In this document: positions 1 to 12,744 of the stretch, in pieces
Position numbering within the stretch: position 1 is the first letter of the stretch
Layout: each line of letters begins with the position of its first letter
NCBI GenBank assembly: GCA_023525975.1
Contig: CM042044.1
Location: forward strand, 14,122,501-14,186,500
Source of the DNA: Smallanthus sonchifolius
Taxonomy: Eukaryota > Streptophyta > Magnoliopsida > Asterales > Asteraceae
Reading direction: 5' to 3'
DNA: 64,000 bases
The notes under the pieces: generated by a model
Databases searched by the model: none
The model's input: the letters and a program-made list of their open reading frames with translations, nothing else
What the model was told of the DNA's origin: nothing
Position numbers and translations under genes: made by a program

Positions 1-236
1 GTTAATCATTAATTAGTTAACAATCTCCCAAAATGAATCATAGCCGCCTAAATTTCTAGGCAGGCCTAGTAACGAAATCTAATGAAATTTGTTCCCACAT
101 TCACTGTGAAATCCCGGGTTATTGTACCTTGTGATTGTCAGTAATAGTAGTTACTATTCAATATGAAACACACCACTTTTAAAAACAAAACTTTAACGCG
201 CGAAAGTCTTAACCCAGGAATTTTTTTTTTTTTACA

Positions 237-287
237 CTCTCGCGTACCGCGAGAGAATCCTTCCTGGACTCTCGCGACCCGCGAGGG
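237..287. repeat. Two GC-rich hairpins in the left LTR
   Basis: Two 19-base hairpins lie at 237-255 (arms CTCTCGCG/CGCGAGAG, 3-base loop) and 269-287 (same left arm, one change in the right arm). The same kind of CTCGCG/CGCGAG palindrome recurs in the Athila element at 19380-19500 and 34262-34390. Confidence 0.7.
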
Positions 288-640
288 ACCCTTTTTCTCA
301 GAATGTTTCCAGTTTTCAGCAGGTTTTCATACTTAGCCATTTTTCCAACTTTTTCCAAAATACAAGACAACAAATTTGCCCAACACATGGGTTTTAACCA
401 AAAACCCCTTCAACAACATGATCACAACCCAAAAACATGTTTTGTTTATCAAATTACAATCAAAAAGGGGGAATTCCACCAAATCATCAAAACATGAAAA
501 TATGCATACGAGGATCCGCCAACGCCTTGGACTTGACTTTGACTACCTCGGAGCTTTTCCTACATTCACCACACATATCACCATTAGTAATGAAGATAAA
601 TTCATAACAAACAAGTAAATTCCTACTTGTTTCACCCATT

Positions 641-1085
641 CACCCATTTGACCCGTTTCCACCCAAATTGTCATTTAGGCTACATATTCTTGCACCCTTA
701 CTACAAGTTTCAATTATGATCAACACATGATCCATTTCCATTATATTCACCCATTTGACCCGTTTCCACCCAAATTGTCATTTATGCTACATATTCTTGC
801 ACCCTTACTACAAGTTTCAATTATGATCAACACATGATCCATTTCCATTATGGCACAAAGGCCATAACTCCTTTTCATTCATGATCAACACATGATCCAT
901 TTCCATTATAGCACAAGGCCATATCTCCGTTTCATTTATGATCAACACATGATCCATTACCATTATGGCACAAGGCCATATCTCCGTTTCATTTATGATC
1001 AACCCATGATCCATTACCATTATGGCACAAGGCCATATCTCCGTTTCATTTATGATCAACACATGATCCATTACCATTATAGGTT
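641..1085. repeat. Minisatellite, 107-bp duplication plus about five 57-bp units
   Basis: A 107-bp segment starting CACCCATTTGACCCG is duplicated (641 and 748). It runs into units starting ATGATCAACACATGATCC at about 823, 881, 938, 995 and 1052, a 57-58 bp period. Each full unit contains the imperfect palindrome ATGGCACAAGGCCAT. Both strands stay open through the array, which produces spurious repetitive ORFs. Confidence 0.9.
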
Positions 1086-2138
1086 AACACTATAACTACA
1101 ATCATTCATTGCACATACTAAAATCATTCACAATTTATCATATCACAAGTATGCACACAATCACATAAGACATAATCCATAAAATTCACCATTTATCATC
1201 AATACTAAGTAAGTGCATAGGCACTTACCTTTTGGGTTAGACGACTCCGCTCCGCCTTCTAGACCCACAATTTGATTGCCTAAACATACACACCTAGTTT
1301 AGTAATCTAATCATTCATTCAAAACACATACAATTGAGTTTACCACCCAAATTTCCATTTTCAATCCAAATTGACCCGTTTGGGTTATTTCCATATCCAA
1401 ACACCCCCTTTAATCAAGAACTCAACTCAACCACTAGAATTCTCTTTCCAATACCTTGACACTAATTTTTATCAAACTAGTTTCTTTAAGTTAATTTGGG
1501 GTTTGTTTAAGTGTCTAACACCTCTATAACACTTAATCATCATCAATTTATCAATTTTTCATCAAAACCCCAAAACCCCCAATTTCCTCCATATGAACCC
1601 TAACTTTCAAAAATCAAAATCAAAGGGTTCCATGGTGTTGTTCACCTTCCTACACCTTTAGTTTAGCTAGATTATCAATAATCTAACACCATTTTACCAC
1701 ATGCAACCATAATTTCGGGTTTTCAACAAAACCCAACAAGAACACCATAAATGGTGGATCAAAGAGGAAGAAATCACTTACTTGATGTTAGAAAGGTGAT
1801 GTGTGAGCCAACACCTTCAAGTTACAAGCTTCAAACACACGAATTTTGGCTTCAACCCGATTTCTCCTCTCTTCCTCTTCTCTTGAACGACCCAACTCCA
1901 AAAATGAAGTCAATTTTGACTTCTAAAGGTCAAATATGGCAGATTTGCCATGTTTCACCTTTAGCCCCTCTACTTTCAATCTTTTCCATTTCCTTCCATA
2001 ACTAGTTAAAACTAGTATATCCCCGTTACTAACTTGAAACCCGCTTGTTTCAACTTATTTCTAAAATATTATTTTCACCATAATATTTATTAGAATTATT
2101 TATTTATTTATAACGAGACCCGGATTTTGGTTCGTTAC

Positions 2139-5100
2139 ACAATAGTTTGTACATTGTTGCATCATAGGGCGATACAACATGGTTGGTGTGTATACGACAT
2201 AACCGTAAAAGTAGATACAAGGGAATTTTGAAAATCAACATACAAAAAAACGAGATTCACACTTCTCGTACTAGAATTGAAGAGTGATGATTAGTCATTA
2301 GAGAATGAATTAATAACGAGAAATCCAAGCTTAAAGCTTTACAAAGCAAGTATATAATGAGTACCAGTATGATTGTACCAAACTCGAGTCGTGAAACCAA
2401 AGATTAACAAACAAAAGATATTATACTAGGATTCTGTCGAGATAAATTTGCTAAGAGTCAAATTTACTCAATCCTATCAAGTGTTATAGGAAATGAGTCA
2501 TAATCATAAAATAGATGTCAGCGATGACCTGTGCTATGCAACCTCACCACAAAGCATTAGGATTCGGTACTAACGCGCATATTAGTCTCGATATAATATA
2601 ACCATGTTTGGTGATTTTCAATTAAAGGTTCATATACCTATTGTCGAAAGTTAGCAATGGTCTATATGAAAATCGAGTCACCACAAGATCTAGATAGAGA
2701 AAGTGACTAAAGATTTAGGACGATCTAATCAAGTAGATTAGTTAAAAGACTAGGTGCCAGTTCAATAGTTGGACATTGAATTGACTACCAACAGAAGTCG
2801 AATTTGGTTAACGGTTAGAAATGGAATTCTGAAATTTTAACAAGAAGTACATATTAAAAGATGGTCTACTCCTCACATCGAGTCGGCCAAATTTGATAGG
2901 ATAACATTAGACGTCTGCATCTTTCTTGATGTGTATTGAAATGATTCGGAAGTAATCCGCTATTCAGCTAGATGAGGAAATAAACAGTCACATTGTGGAA
3001 ATAATCTCATAAAAATAGTGTCCCCCGAAAATGATTATGAGCTTGCTAATCCACAAAATGGGTAGACTTTGATATAATATCATTGTCAATTTAGCCTAGG
3101 GTTTAATTCTTATAAAGTAGACGTCAGAAAATAGGGGAGGATCAAGTAAAACTTCAGGAATTTTCCAAATATGAGGATGTCATGCTCATAGGTCCTTTAA
3201 AGATAATTCAATCTCAAGTGGATCTTCAAGAGAACAGAGTCAACTATGATTCGTCACTTGTTACTCTTCGTGGTAGCGTACAACTTTAATTGGTTAAGAA
3301 TTGTAGAACATAGAAATAAATTCAAAATTGCCATCCTATGATTTTAGGACACATCTTTCAAATGATAAGGTTTTCAAATTTCAACTTAGGTCCTCGCTTT
3401 CCATTAAAGTCGGTGAAAATGGAACATAAGATTTCAGAGTTTGTCCTTAGATCTCGCGTTGAAGGGGGTCGAATAGATTATCTGTCAATAACTGGTAGTA
3501 CAGTATGCCTGCAACTTTCTTGGCTTTCGAACGGTATCACTATGACTTACCATTTCGTATTTCACCCATACTAGTTATAGCCTAAAATCCTTTGCATAAG
3601 GGTTTAAGCCATAAATTTGATGGAATGAGTGTTTGAATGTCATAGATTCGTATTCCTTTAGGGCACGTGTTAAGAAGTCATTTCTAAACAGTAGTTGCTC
3701 TAAGGCTTTCTAATTACAGGTTACGGAGAGTAAGGGATGGGTATACGTCTCTACCTAGTTGGAAATCAGAAAGTCAATCAACAAAATGACATTTGAGAGA
3801 GAACAAGTACAAAAAGGATATGAGACTATTCTATTCGGATCTATAAGGACAGCATACGTAGAGTAACAAATAGCGATAATCACCATAAATAAACTTTGAA
3901 TGATTACTAATAAAATTTGTGGTACACAAAGAATCATTCCAACATAAAGTTTCATTTTCTCCATCAAAATGGTTTTCAATAAGACATCGAAGCGCCAGAA
4001 GAAATCAAGATTTGCAAAACATACGTAGCAATGTTCACAAAAAAGGGCATTAGTTTCATACCAAGCCATAGCTATCCCAAAATAAAAAGTTTTTGTAAAT
4101 CCAACTAAAAGAATCATGGGCACAAGCCGCTCGGTGTCCATAGTAGAACTACAAATGACCGAAATAAACACGACAATGAACGTCGTAAAGATGGCTCCTC
4201 CCAAGTAAACAAGTTTCTCAAGTTAAGTTTCCACAATGTAAGCGTCGCGGTTAAGAGAATCGGGATTGAGTGTACCAAATTACCATAGTGAGTGCATAGC
4301 ACTTGCAATGGAAATTTCAAGTAGGTGTAAAACTGAATTATTAAGAATATTTATCAGGAGTATACTGAGAATGACAAACACCGAAATGAGGATTTATACG
4401 AACGATCGTATAGAAATGTTATATTGTCTAAGAAAAGAAGCTTATATTTCTTTAAGGAATTTCTCCATCATATTGTTACTCCATCGATATTAGAGTGCAT
4501 TTGGATTATAAGATAAAATCCAAGATTATGTCGGGACCTCCGATTATAGTCGTACACTTACTGCAAGTGTCGAGCGTTGTAAAGCCAATATTGAATTTAC
4601 GTGGCCAGTAAACTCTCAAGGGATCTGATTTATCAAGTAAAATAGATGATAGAAAATCTCCGTTACTCAAGATTCAGTAAGGAGTTGATTAGATCAAATT
4701 CGAATTTCTCTTGTTCCTTCAGAACTGCGAGAACGTTACATGAAGATCAATTAGGGGAGTCAGAAATGTCATGGTCTGATTCACGCTAGACCGTGAATCG
4801 TCACATACGTTGATAAACATATAAAAAAATTGAAATGAGAAAATCTTTAGCTGGATCTCAAATGTGAAGCAATACTTAACAAATAATTACCAAATTCGGT
4901 CCAAATACCGAGGTTAAATCAACTGAGAACAGATCTCTTTAGTGTCTCGGTCTAAATTTTTATGCAAAAGAAATCCTGATAAGAGTTTTGGATCCATTAA
5001 GATTCAAAGATAAAAGAGACAATATAAATTCTCATGTCACCTGAGGTAGCCTATCGCATCATTCGATGTATTCAGCTCAACCCTAAGGTTACGATAGTTT

Positions 5101-5993
5101 CGATCAATATTCGGATGACTGGGAATCGGGACTAGAAATATAGATTAATCATGAACATTAACTCGGACAGTAAGACTCACTAGAGTTCTCATGCACTGCA
5201 GATTATGATTACGTGTGCACCCGTAATGATAATTTACTTTGCATGGTCCCTACAGTGTTTCCTCTATCTCGAGCTCTCAGCTAAAAAAAAGAAACTGGAA
5301 TGTTCATTGGATCACGTCATCGTGTTACACTTTCGCGTAAAAGTGTTGATGTTCTATCTGATCACTTTTAATTATTTGTACCAATACTCATGGATCTGCA
5401 GACTAAGGCTGCTGTTGGATGGAGGTAACGATAGAGATCCCCAAATCAGAGTTGAGCAAGTCATGCTACAAATTTGTACATATACGTGGATCCAATGATC
5501 CAACAAAACAAACAAAAAAAAAGTTTATGGGTCTCCTGACCCGTAGAGTTCTCTCCCGTTTAGTCCTGCTTCTCCACCTCGGGTTCCCTTTAGATCGAGC
5601 AATTATGGCTGCCATATCTCATTGCGAAAGTTCTAGCCATCCAATCCAGGAGATCACCAAAGCAAGTATATACCGCACAAAGTGAAAACAATAGATGTTA
5701 AATAAGAAAGTCGAATCCAGAACTGGAGTAGATGCAGGTGCGGCGTAGGTACAACTACAGCTCGAGGTAACACCAAGACAGATAGATACGGATATACATT
5801 ACAGCAAACGTAACCAGAATCATCAAAGAGTACACGTAGTGCCGTGACAACGACATGATTATGACGAAGCAATGTGTCGTAGATAAGCAAGAGGTAGTAT
5901 GCAATGCACATATAATTCCTACGGTTTAATGCAATAAACTTAGAGTTATAGTCTAGGTCTAGTCTCGAGTAAACCTAATTCTCTATAACAAGT
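2139..5993 (-). other. Decayed sequence, presumed retrotransposon interior
   Basis: No frame longer than about 150 residues is open here, and none of the short ORFs shows a recognisable domain. A primer-binding site and LTR lie just to the right in minus orientation, so this should be, at least partly, the 5' interior of that minus-strand element. I could not recognise gag or pol motifs. An unrelated insertion or deletion cannot be excluded. Confidence 0.35.
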
Positions 5994-6005
5994 GCTCTGA
6001 TACCA
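5994..6005 (-). other. Primer-binding site (tRNA-Met type), minus strand
   Basis: On the minus strand this reads TGGTATCAGAGC, the usual initiator-methionine tRNA primer-binding motif of plant LTR retrotransposons. It sits four bases inside the LTR edge at 6010. Confidence 0.85.
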
Positions 6006-6009
6006 AGTC

Positions 6010-9000
6010 TGTCACACCCCAACAAGGCGAAAGTATGGGATATAACCGGTATATGGCATTGAACACAAGTACAAGAGAAACTTAAAGGAAAATTGTGCAT
6101 TACATTGAACCATACTACATGCTTCTAACGAAAGTACAAATACAAGAAAAATCTCTAAAACAGTACAAAGTGTCTAAATGTCTGACTACAACCAAAGTAT
6201 ATAATCATAACTAGAAACAATAGTTCTAATCCAAAAGCGAGCCCTTATAAAAATCTCTTCTTCAATTCTGTTTACCTGAAAGCATGTTTCGAAAACGTGT
6301 CAACTATATAAATAGTTGGTGAGTTCGCAGGTTTTGCGACTCTATAAAAAATTTTGGATAAAAATCCAAAGTGATCAAAAATCCGTTGATCGAGTACACA
6401 TGTATTAGACAACATATTACCATGAGCCGCAATCAAAGCCTTGACGAAATAAAAATAAAGTACCTCATACGGAAGCCTAATGCAAACAACCGCCTAAAAA
6501 AAATTGGCTAACTTTCTGGTTGGCGCGACCAAACCATGAGCGGGGGTGTCAACCCAAGTAGTACTACTCAAAATTCCCAACGGCTACGCTCAGCTAATTG
6601 ATTGCCTAAAAATTGAGGACTTTAAGGCATTATAAAAAAAATAACTCATGTAATCAATGTATCATGTAACATGTGACTAAAAAAATGAAACAGCTTTCCC
6701 AAAAAAAAAGTAAAACAGTAAGTAAAAAGGGGCCGCGAAACTCGCCTGGACAATGCGGGCGAGTGATGCGACACAGTCGACAAAAACTGATAAAATCCGA
6801 GTCCTAACAGGGTCCTACTAGTCAAGTGGACACAAACAATGCATTTAGGACTCCTACATGTTGTGACCAAGTCAACAAAACAAAAAGTGGCTATGTAATC
6901 GGTTGCATACCCAAACCCGTGAATACGCGTACGAACTGTTAGAAATTGTAAAACGACTTTTATATAAATTCGTGACCTTAAAACCTTAAGTTTTAGATTT
7001 TAATAAATAAAATCAGTAGTTATAAAGTCATATATAATAAAATCTCAAGTCAAGGTTTCGTTTGATCAAAAACGCGATTACGCGCGTAAAGTCCGGTTTA
7101 CAGTTTGAAAATCAGATTCGTCCGAAATTAGGCTTTTAGTGTGATATTAGCACCCAATTTAAAAGTCAAATTTTATGTTTTAAATGGGGTTATACTTCTG
7201 CCTAAAATCCCTTAGAATTTTTATAAAATTAATTTTATATAAAAAGTTTTCAAAATTAATAACTTTTTATAAAATTTAAATGGTCCAAAATTCCAAAACC
7301 ATACTTAGACATAAAGTTACTGATTAAAATTTATAAAAATTGATCATGTATATAAATAAAAATTTCTGACAAATTTTCATATTTTTTTAATGTCCATATT
7401 ATTTAATATGAATTTAATATTGTTAAAATTTTACAAATTCGAGAAAAATAGCTAAACACATCAAAACTTTACCAAATTGTTACCATATTAGTTTCAAGTC
7501 AATATAAGATCCCATACCAAGTTTCAAGTCCTGATTTTATCCAGAAGTATACAAACCCTAAATCGTCCGTTTAAACTTTATAAATACTAAACGTATACTT
7601 AAACAACTCCAATTGTCATAAAATTTGGACAGAAGTCTTAGTTCATCATATAACTATCACTGTCCAATTTCCAGAATTTTTCAATACTCATAAGTATTTT
7701 TCCCAAATTTCCATGTATTAAACTTGTGTGAATTTTAATAAATAATCTATAAAGAGTTAGATAACCAAATTTTTCAGATACTCATTTTAAAACATATTCT
7801 ACTGATTAAAATCACTTTTGGGTGCTAGATCAACAATTTTTAAAAATTTATCAAAACAATTGTCGTATAAAAATAAATATATTAGTTTCATTATTTGTTT
7901 CACGTGAAACAGGGTTGGGTGTATAACCTAAAAACCACTAAAAATATCAAATATCTCAATACTAAATATTTTCGGGTTCAATTCTCAAACAATGACTTAT
8001 AAAACTATTCTAACATAAAATCAAAGCTTAACGGGTAAAGTTTATACCTTCCGTATAAATGGTTCGCGTACGCGGAACCTCCCGTATCACATGCAATACG
8101 AACCAAAAACACCATTAGGATCGTTTTATCTCCCGAGCATTCCCACATGCTCAAAATTGACATGTAATGCCGTTTCGATGGCCATGCAACCCGATTAATT
8201 TCCTGTTTTTTGATCCTAGAAACTGTTACAATCTGTTCGTATTCAAAAATATACTTCCCAACATCTGATCGAAATTTCCTATAACGAAAACATTCATATT
8301 TATTCCAAGAAACTACTGTCCAAAAATCGTCACGATCCAACGGTCGGATCTCCGGGGATCGACGATTCTTTGTGTCCCAGTTTTTCAAATCCGAAAATCC
8401 GATCAGTCACATTTGAGGGTGTGAAAAGCATACCTAGAGAGCTCTGATAAAAAATTTCTCCGGTAGGGTTTTGCGTCTATGTGTTGACAAGATCATATCC
8501 AAAATTCATGCATTTCTAACGGTCGGATTTCCGGGGATCGTCCGATCTTTAAGACTGCGCATGCATAAAACTTTCTGGACAGAATTTAAAAACTATTTTT
8601 AACGAATTTAAGCAAGGATTTTGACAAATCTGAGCTTCCCATTGCGTTCGTAGCGTCGAGAAATGGTTCCGGGTGAAAAACAAGCTTCGGCCACCGCGCC
8701 GGACCACCGTTGACCGCCACGCACCACCGTCAGACCACCACTACTTTGCCGGAAAACTCTCCGGCCCTCTCCACTCTCTCTCTCTAAAATTTCTCTTAAT
8801 TTTTGAAAAATGAGATAGTGGACTAAGATGGGGTATTTATAGCCCCTGCGGTCTCCGATCGCGTGTTGGTTTTTCGCTTAAACAAACCCGATAAAAATAG
8901 TGGCGTTATTTTACCCAAAAATATCTCGTTAGAATTTAATATTTTCTCTCGAGTCCTTGCGTCTCGTAAATATATATCCTTTCGGATTTAAATTGAATTT

Positions 9001-9211
9001 TACGAAACTGCTCGACTCGTGTGTTAACACATATAGACCTGAACTTGATCAAAATTTTGACATTATAACACCCAAATAAATCTTGCTATTATTTTTCGTT
9101 TACTAACGAGTTCCTTTCGTTTGAAAGTATATTTCACATAATAATACTATTATTATTATTATACGAACTCGTCGAACACGGGTGTTGACCGTAAAAGTCA
9201 CGGTTGTCACA
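6010..9211 (-). mobile_element. 3.2-kb LTR (5' LTR of a minus-strand Ty3/gypsy-like element)
   Basis: Plus-strand termini are TGTCACACCCC at 6010 and CGGTTGTCACA ending at 9211, so in its own orientation the LTR starts TGTGACAACCG and ends GGGGTGTGACA next to a tRNA-Met primer site. Length and termini fit the long LTRs of Tekay-like Ty3/gypsy elements, but no pol domain proves the lineage. The 127-residue minus ORF at 8005-8388 lies wholly inside and is probably fortuitous. The partner LTR is not in the window. Confidence 0.75.
8831..8846 (-). promoter_or_regulatory. TATA box of the minus-strand LTR
   Basis: On the minus strand the motif GGGGCTATAAATACCC appears. About 35-75 bases downstream lies a GA-rich stretch typical of plant leaders. 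The position inside the LTR and the orientation match the primer site at 5994. Confidence 0.55.
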
Positions 9212-9640
9212 TCAATCGACAAAATTGTTGTTTTTTCAAAATTGATCTCGTTTAATTTTTGATGCAACAATATAAGAAATTACACCTTCGATTCTTTGTT
9301 TCTTCAATATCATTCCAGAAACCATCAAGCTTCATCATCTTCATCGGTCTTCATCTTCATCAAATGATTTCTATCGATCTTCATCTTCAACAATCAATCA
9401 CATTACCATACAAGCTTCATCATCGTCATCGGTCTTCTCTCTCCTACAAAAAATAAAGCATCAATATATGATATGAAGAAGAAGTTGAAGGGTTCAAACT
9501 TTTATTAGGAACAAGAAACTCTATATTTATGTGTAGGTAAATGTCTGAAACACTGAAAAAGTGCACTAGAGTCCCAAGTTAACCAATATTAATTTACATA
9601 TAGGGTTGTGCTGGGGACACCGCTGGGTTTTTTTTTCACA
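9212..9640. other. Spacer between LTR and the palindromic motif cluster
   Basis: AT-rich sequence with a CATCATCTTCAT-like simple repeat near 9320-9440. The small ORF at 9259-9456 is low complexity. I see no gene. Confidence 0.4.
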
Positions 9641-9644
9641 CCTG

Positions 9645-9935
9645 ACCTAGCCGTCACGTATAGGTCTACAAGTGACGATTGTGACCCAAACCGTAACGTA
9701 TTGGCCTAAACGTGACGGAATGTCTCTCGTGAGTCCGGGAATAAAAAAGGACACTGATGATACGAGTTTGATACGAGGTTGTGTAGTCTGCAAAAAAGGA
9801 ACCCTACCCGTCATGTATAGGCCAATACGTGACGGTTCAGTACGAGGTTGCTTTGACAGAAAGTTAACGTTGACAGTGTTGTCGGGCACCTAACCTAACC
9901 ATCACGGTTGGACCTATACGTGACGGTTAGGTATG
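9645..9935. repeat. Cluster of CGTCACGTATAGG-type palindromic motifs, left of the FAR1-like gene
   Basis: At least five variants occur: CCGTCACGTATAGG near 9650, GGCCTAAACGTGACGG near 9702, CCCGTCATGTATAGGCC near 9810, GGCCAATACGTGACGG near 9820 and CCTATACGTGACGG near 9910. The same motif reappears on both sides of the companion gene at 42960-43170 and 52125-52335, which links segments now separated by nested insertions. Confidence 0.8.
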
Positions 9936-10136
9936 CAGATTCAACATATATTAAGACAACTCTCACCACTCACTCTCATCACACTAAACCCACCATCCTA
10001 CACAAACCCGACACTACCATCTTCACCATAATTAAAAAGAACATAAAGTATAGATGAAAGTGCGTGTTTGAGTTCTTGGTTGTGGTTATTTGCTGTTGGG
10101 ACACCGCTGTTTTTTTTTGTTTCACGCCTAACACCG

Positions 10137-11041
10137 ATGTCGAGTTCGGGAGATCCTTATAAGAAATCGAAGCTTCCAGATTTGAATGTGGAGACAACCT
10201 TTGAAGATCTGAACCAGGTTTAACAAGTCTTTATTTTATTAAGGGTTCTATTGGGACGGGTAAACTTAGGGGTATGCAAGTCTTTATTTTTCGTCGGGTA
10301 TCTAACTGGCCATTACGTTTTCGGGAGTATTTCGTATTCGGGAGTCACCCTTCGTGGGGGGGGGGGGGAACCAACCCGTTGAATACACACGGTCAAGAGT
10401 CGTCTCAGCAACAACCATTACCGATTTACAGTCAAGAGGCGTACATGTCACTATTTGGACCGACGGATTACGGTCAAGGGACGTACCGGCCACAACCAGA
10501 ACTGGATTACGGACATGTCTCATACCGGTTACAACCAGAACAGGATTACGTACATCTCTCATGCCGATCACAACCAGAACCGGATTACGTACATCTCTCG
10601 TACCGGTCACAACCAGAACCGGATTATGGACATCTCTCGTACCGGTCACAACCAGAACCGAATTATGCACATCTCTCGTACCGGTCACAACCAGAACCTA
10701 CACACGTGTCAGGTAGTTTCCATAGGAATGACACAGATGACAGTGACTCTTCCGTTCATTTGAAAGGAAACGATGGGGATGCAGAGAATGCATTGGACGA
10801 TGATCGCATACACAAGGCGACAATTTCATATAAAACAGACAAAGTATGACAACATCTCTTTCGTTCGTTTAAATTGTTTATTTATTTGTTTTATGTACTA
10901 CGTTTTAAGTCTGACCTTGTAACTCTTTCAATATTTTAATTCTTGTGAGGATTTGGTGGATTGGGCTAAGAAGAGAGGACGCGAGCATGGGTGCGTCATT
11001 GTGGTCAGTCGTTCAAGGAAAAAAGATGTGGAACTCGGATG
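10137..11041 (+). pseudogene. FAR1/MULE-type DNA-binding protein, 5' part, interrupted
   Basis: A plausible start at 10137 opens a 27-codon exon that ends at a GT (10218). The next exon can begin at 10328, in frame, and ends at 10843 before GTATGA. An AG at 10949 resumes the frame with DLVDWAKKRGREHG and then VIVVSRSRKKDVELG. That last segment matches the start of the FAR1-family zinc-binding domain, also used by Mutator-like transposases. The N-terminal exon carries six copies of a 13-residue repeat. The Sirevirus element inserts after codon 'G', and the domain continues at 42670. Exon borders are inferred from splice dinucleotides and frame only. Function as a regulator or transposase cannot be told apart. 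Confidence 0.6.
10488..10698 (+). repeat. 39-bp in-frame tandem repeat (13-residue units)
   Basis: Units encode variants of SYRSQPEPDYGHL, about six copies, with divergence mainly at the DYGHL/DYVHL/NYAHL part. The low-complexity QPEPDY composition suggests a disordered N-terminal tail. The reverse strand is also open through the array. Confidence 0.85.
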
Positions 11042-11736
11042 TGTAGAGATAAATACTGATGGCTACAAAATTCTCTAAGTTCAATCGTTGCAGACTCCAC
11101 AATTTTGCTGTTGACTTACAAGCTGTTGCGGATAAGGTTAGTTGCTGCGGATAGTGTGTTCTCCTGCTGATGAACAACTATGCTGCGGATAGCTTTATCT
11201 GCATAAGTCCAGAGTTGTTGCCGATAGGCTTCTCAGCATCATTAAACACTTGATGCTGTTGATAGGCAAATCATCAGCAACTTTGACTTTGCTACTGACA
11301 CCTCTGCTACAACACTGACACACCTATCAGCAGAAGGAATGTTATTGGTGCAGATGATTAAAGACAAAGCTACCACTTCTGTAGTCTCCTGCAATGATTC
11401 CTAAGAAGACTTTTGACCTGAACAACACTGTTTGCAGCAGCTTGCCTTTTAGTTGTCTACCAATTGTAGTGCAACTTGTAACTGTCAAAGATCAACGGCT
11501 TGTGTTTGATCTGATCCTTAGAATCAAGGGTCTGTCTTGATTCTAAGTTCCTTTATATGTATTGTATCTTCATTTTGTACAAGTGTGCATTTATCTGTAA
11601 TATTGTAAACATTGAAGATTAATACACTTTGCATTTATCAGTATTAGCTTTGTTTACCTATTTACATTGCATAGTTATGATTGTTTCTGCCAATCTCAAC
11701 TAGAACAAGAACCATCTTGTAATCACCGATCCTACA
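11042..11736 (+). repeat. 5' LTR of the Sirevirus-like element
   Basis: Starts TGTAGAGATAAATACTG and ends ACCGATCCTACA. It contains inverted copies of a CTGCTGATAGG/CCTATCAGCAG motif at 11170-11300 and a TATA-like TTTATATGTAT near 11551. It differs from the 3' LTR by scattered substitutions and small indels. Confidence 0.93.
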
Positions 11737-11738
11737 AG

Positions 11739-11750
11739 TGGTATCAGAGC
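11739..11750 (+). other. Primer-binding site of the Sirevirus-like element
   Basis: TGGTATCAGAGC lies two bases downstream of the LTR end, matching the 3' end complement of initiator tRNA-Met. Confidence 0.92.
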
Positions 11751-11838
11751 TTTGGCTCTCATATTAAACAAACTCACACTTGTTTAATCACTCTCTGGTT
11801 CTGTTCATTACTATCTTTTTGCTAAACACATAAAGAAG

Positions 11839-12744
11839 ATGGAGGTAGATTTTAAAGCTTTGGGAGCCATTCAGATGTGCTTGCTAAACGAAGTTTTCCA
11901 TAACTTCAGAGAATACAAGACTTCTAAGGAGCTATGGGAAGCTCTTGAGAAGATGTTTGCTGGTTCTGAAGAGGTGAAGGAGAATAGAAGAGACATTCTG
12001 AAGCAACAATATGAGAACTTTGTCGGGAAGGAAGGTGAGTCTCTTACTGTTTTGTACAACAGGTACACCTATCTGGTGGGAGAGCTACAATGCTCTAAAA
12101 TGAAGCTGGAAAATGAAGACATTCTCAAAAAGTTTATCAGATCTCTTCCAGGCTGCTGGACACTCTATATAGTGTCAATAAGAAGGACTGAAAACTTGAA
12201 AACTCTACAAATGACTGAGCTGTTTCGCATGCTAAAGACATATGAATTAGAAATGATTCAAGCCAAAGAAAGAAGCTCATGTCATTTAACAGCCTCATCA
12301 TCAACCACCACTTCACCTGCACTACACTCTGATCACTCAGCTCCCAGTTCTTGCAACTATTATCCTCCCATTGTCACCCACCCTCAGACTCCCAACTCAC
12401 AAACAAACAACTCACCATTTCTTGTTGAAGCTCCACCTCAACCAAACTCAGTTGCCTTTGTCTCCGAAAATTCTAGCAACATGTCCTTCATCAAAGAAGA
12501 TATGGAATATTTTCATCCACACGACTTAGAAGAAATGGACATACAACACTCCTATGCCATGCTTTCTCTCAGATCAAAACGGTTCTACTCTAGAACTGGA
12601 AGACCAATTCTAAGCAACAACTCTAACACCAGAGTTGACTTGGACAAAAGCAAGCTAAGATGTTATAATTGTAACCAACTTGGTCACTTTGCTAGAGAAT
12701 GCAAGGCACCAAAGGAAAACCCAGCTGCTGCACAACCTAGATAA
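11839..12744 (+). pseudogene. Gag N-terminal and nucleocapsid region (copia, UBN2-type)
   Basis: The 301-residue frame opens with a capsid core (KTSKELWEALEKMFAG, then ENRRDILKQQYENF) and ends with a CCHC zinc knuckle CYNCNQLGHFAREC near residue 280. The usual first ~100 residues are missing: the start lies only about 90 bases after the primer site, so the N-terminus seems deleted. A TAG at 12742 ends the frame, but the same frame continues directly into the coiled-coil segment at 12745, so this is an internal stop of a longer gag-pol frame. Confidence 0.85.

Larger units (their letters stand above)
1..2138 (-). mobile_element. Partial LTR, minus orientation, running off the left edge
   Basis: Read on the minus strand, a terminus TGTAACGAACC starts at 2138, the usual TG start of an LTR of this style. 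The segment continues left past the window edge. It contains GC-rich hairpins near 237-287 and a minisatellite at 641-1085. No convincing protein is encoded; the 84-residue ORF at 1751-2005 resembles nothing I know. The other LTR and the TSD are not visible, so it may be a solo LTR or part of a full element. Confidence 0.45.

Noticed and set aside
1751..2005. 84-residue plus-strand ORF
   Set aside because: Inside the left LTR fragment, no domain, not in the LTR's own orientation.
3755..4204. 149-residue hydrophobic minus-strand ORF
   Set aside because: No recognisable family or flanking gene structure; hydrophobicity follows from AT-rich sequence in a decayed region.
8005..8388. 127-residue minus-strand ORF
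   Set aside because: Lies inside the 3.2-kb LTR with no recognisable domain; probably chance.
10302..10688. 128-residue minus-strand ORF of VTGTRDVHNPVLV repeats
   Set aside because: Antisense shadow of the 39-bp coding repeat.
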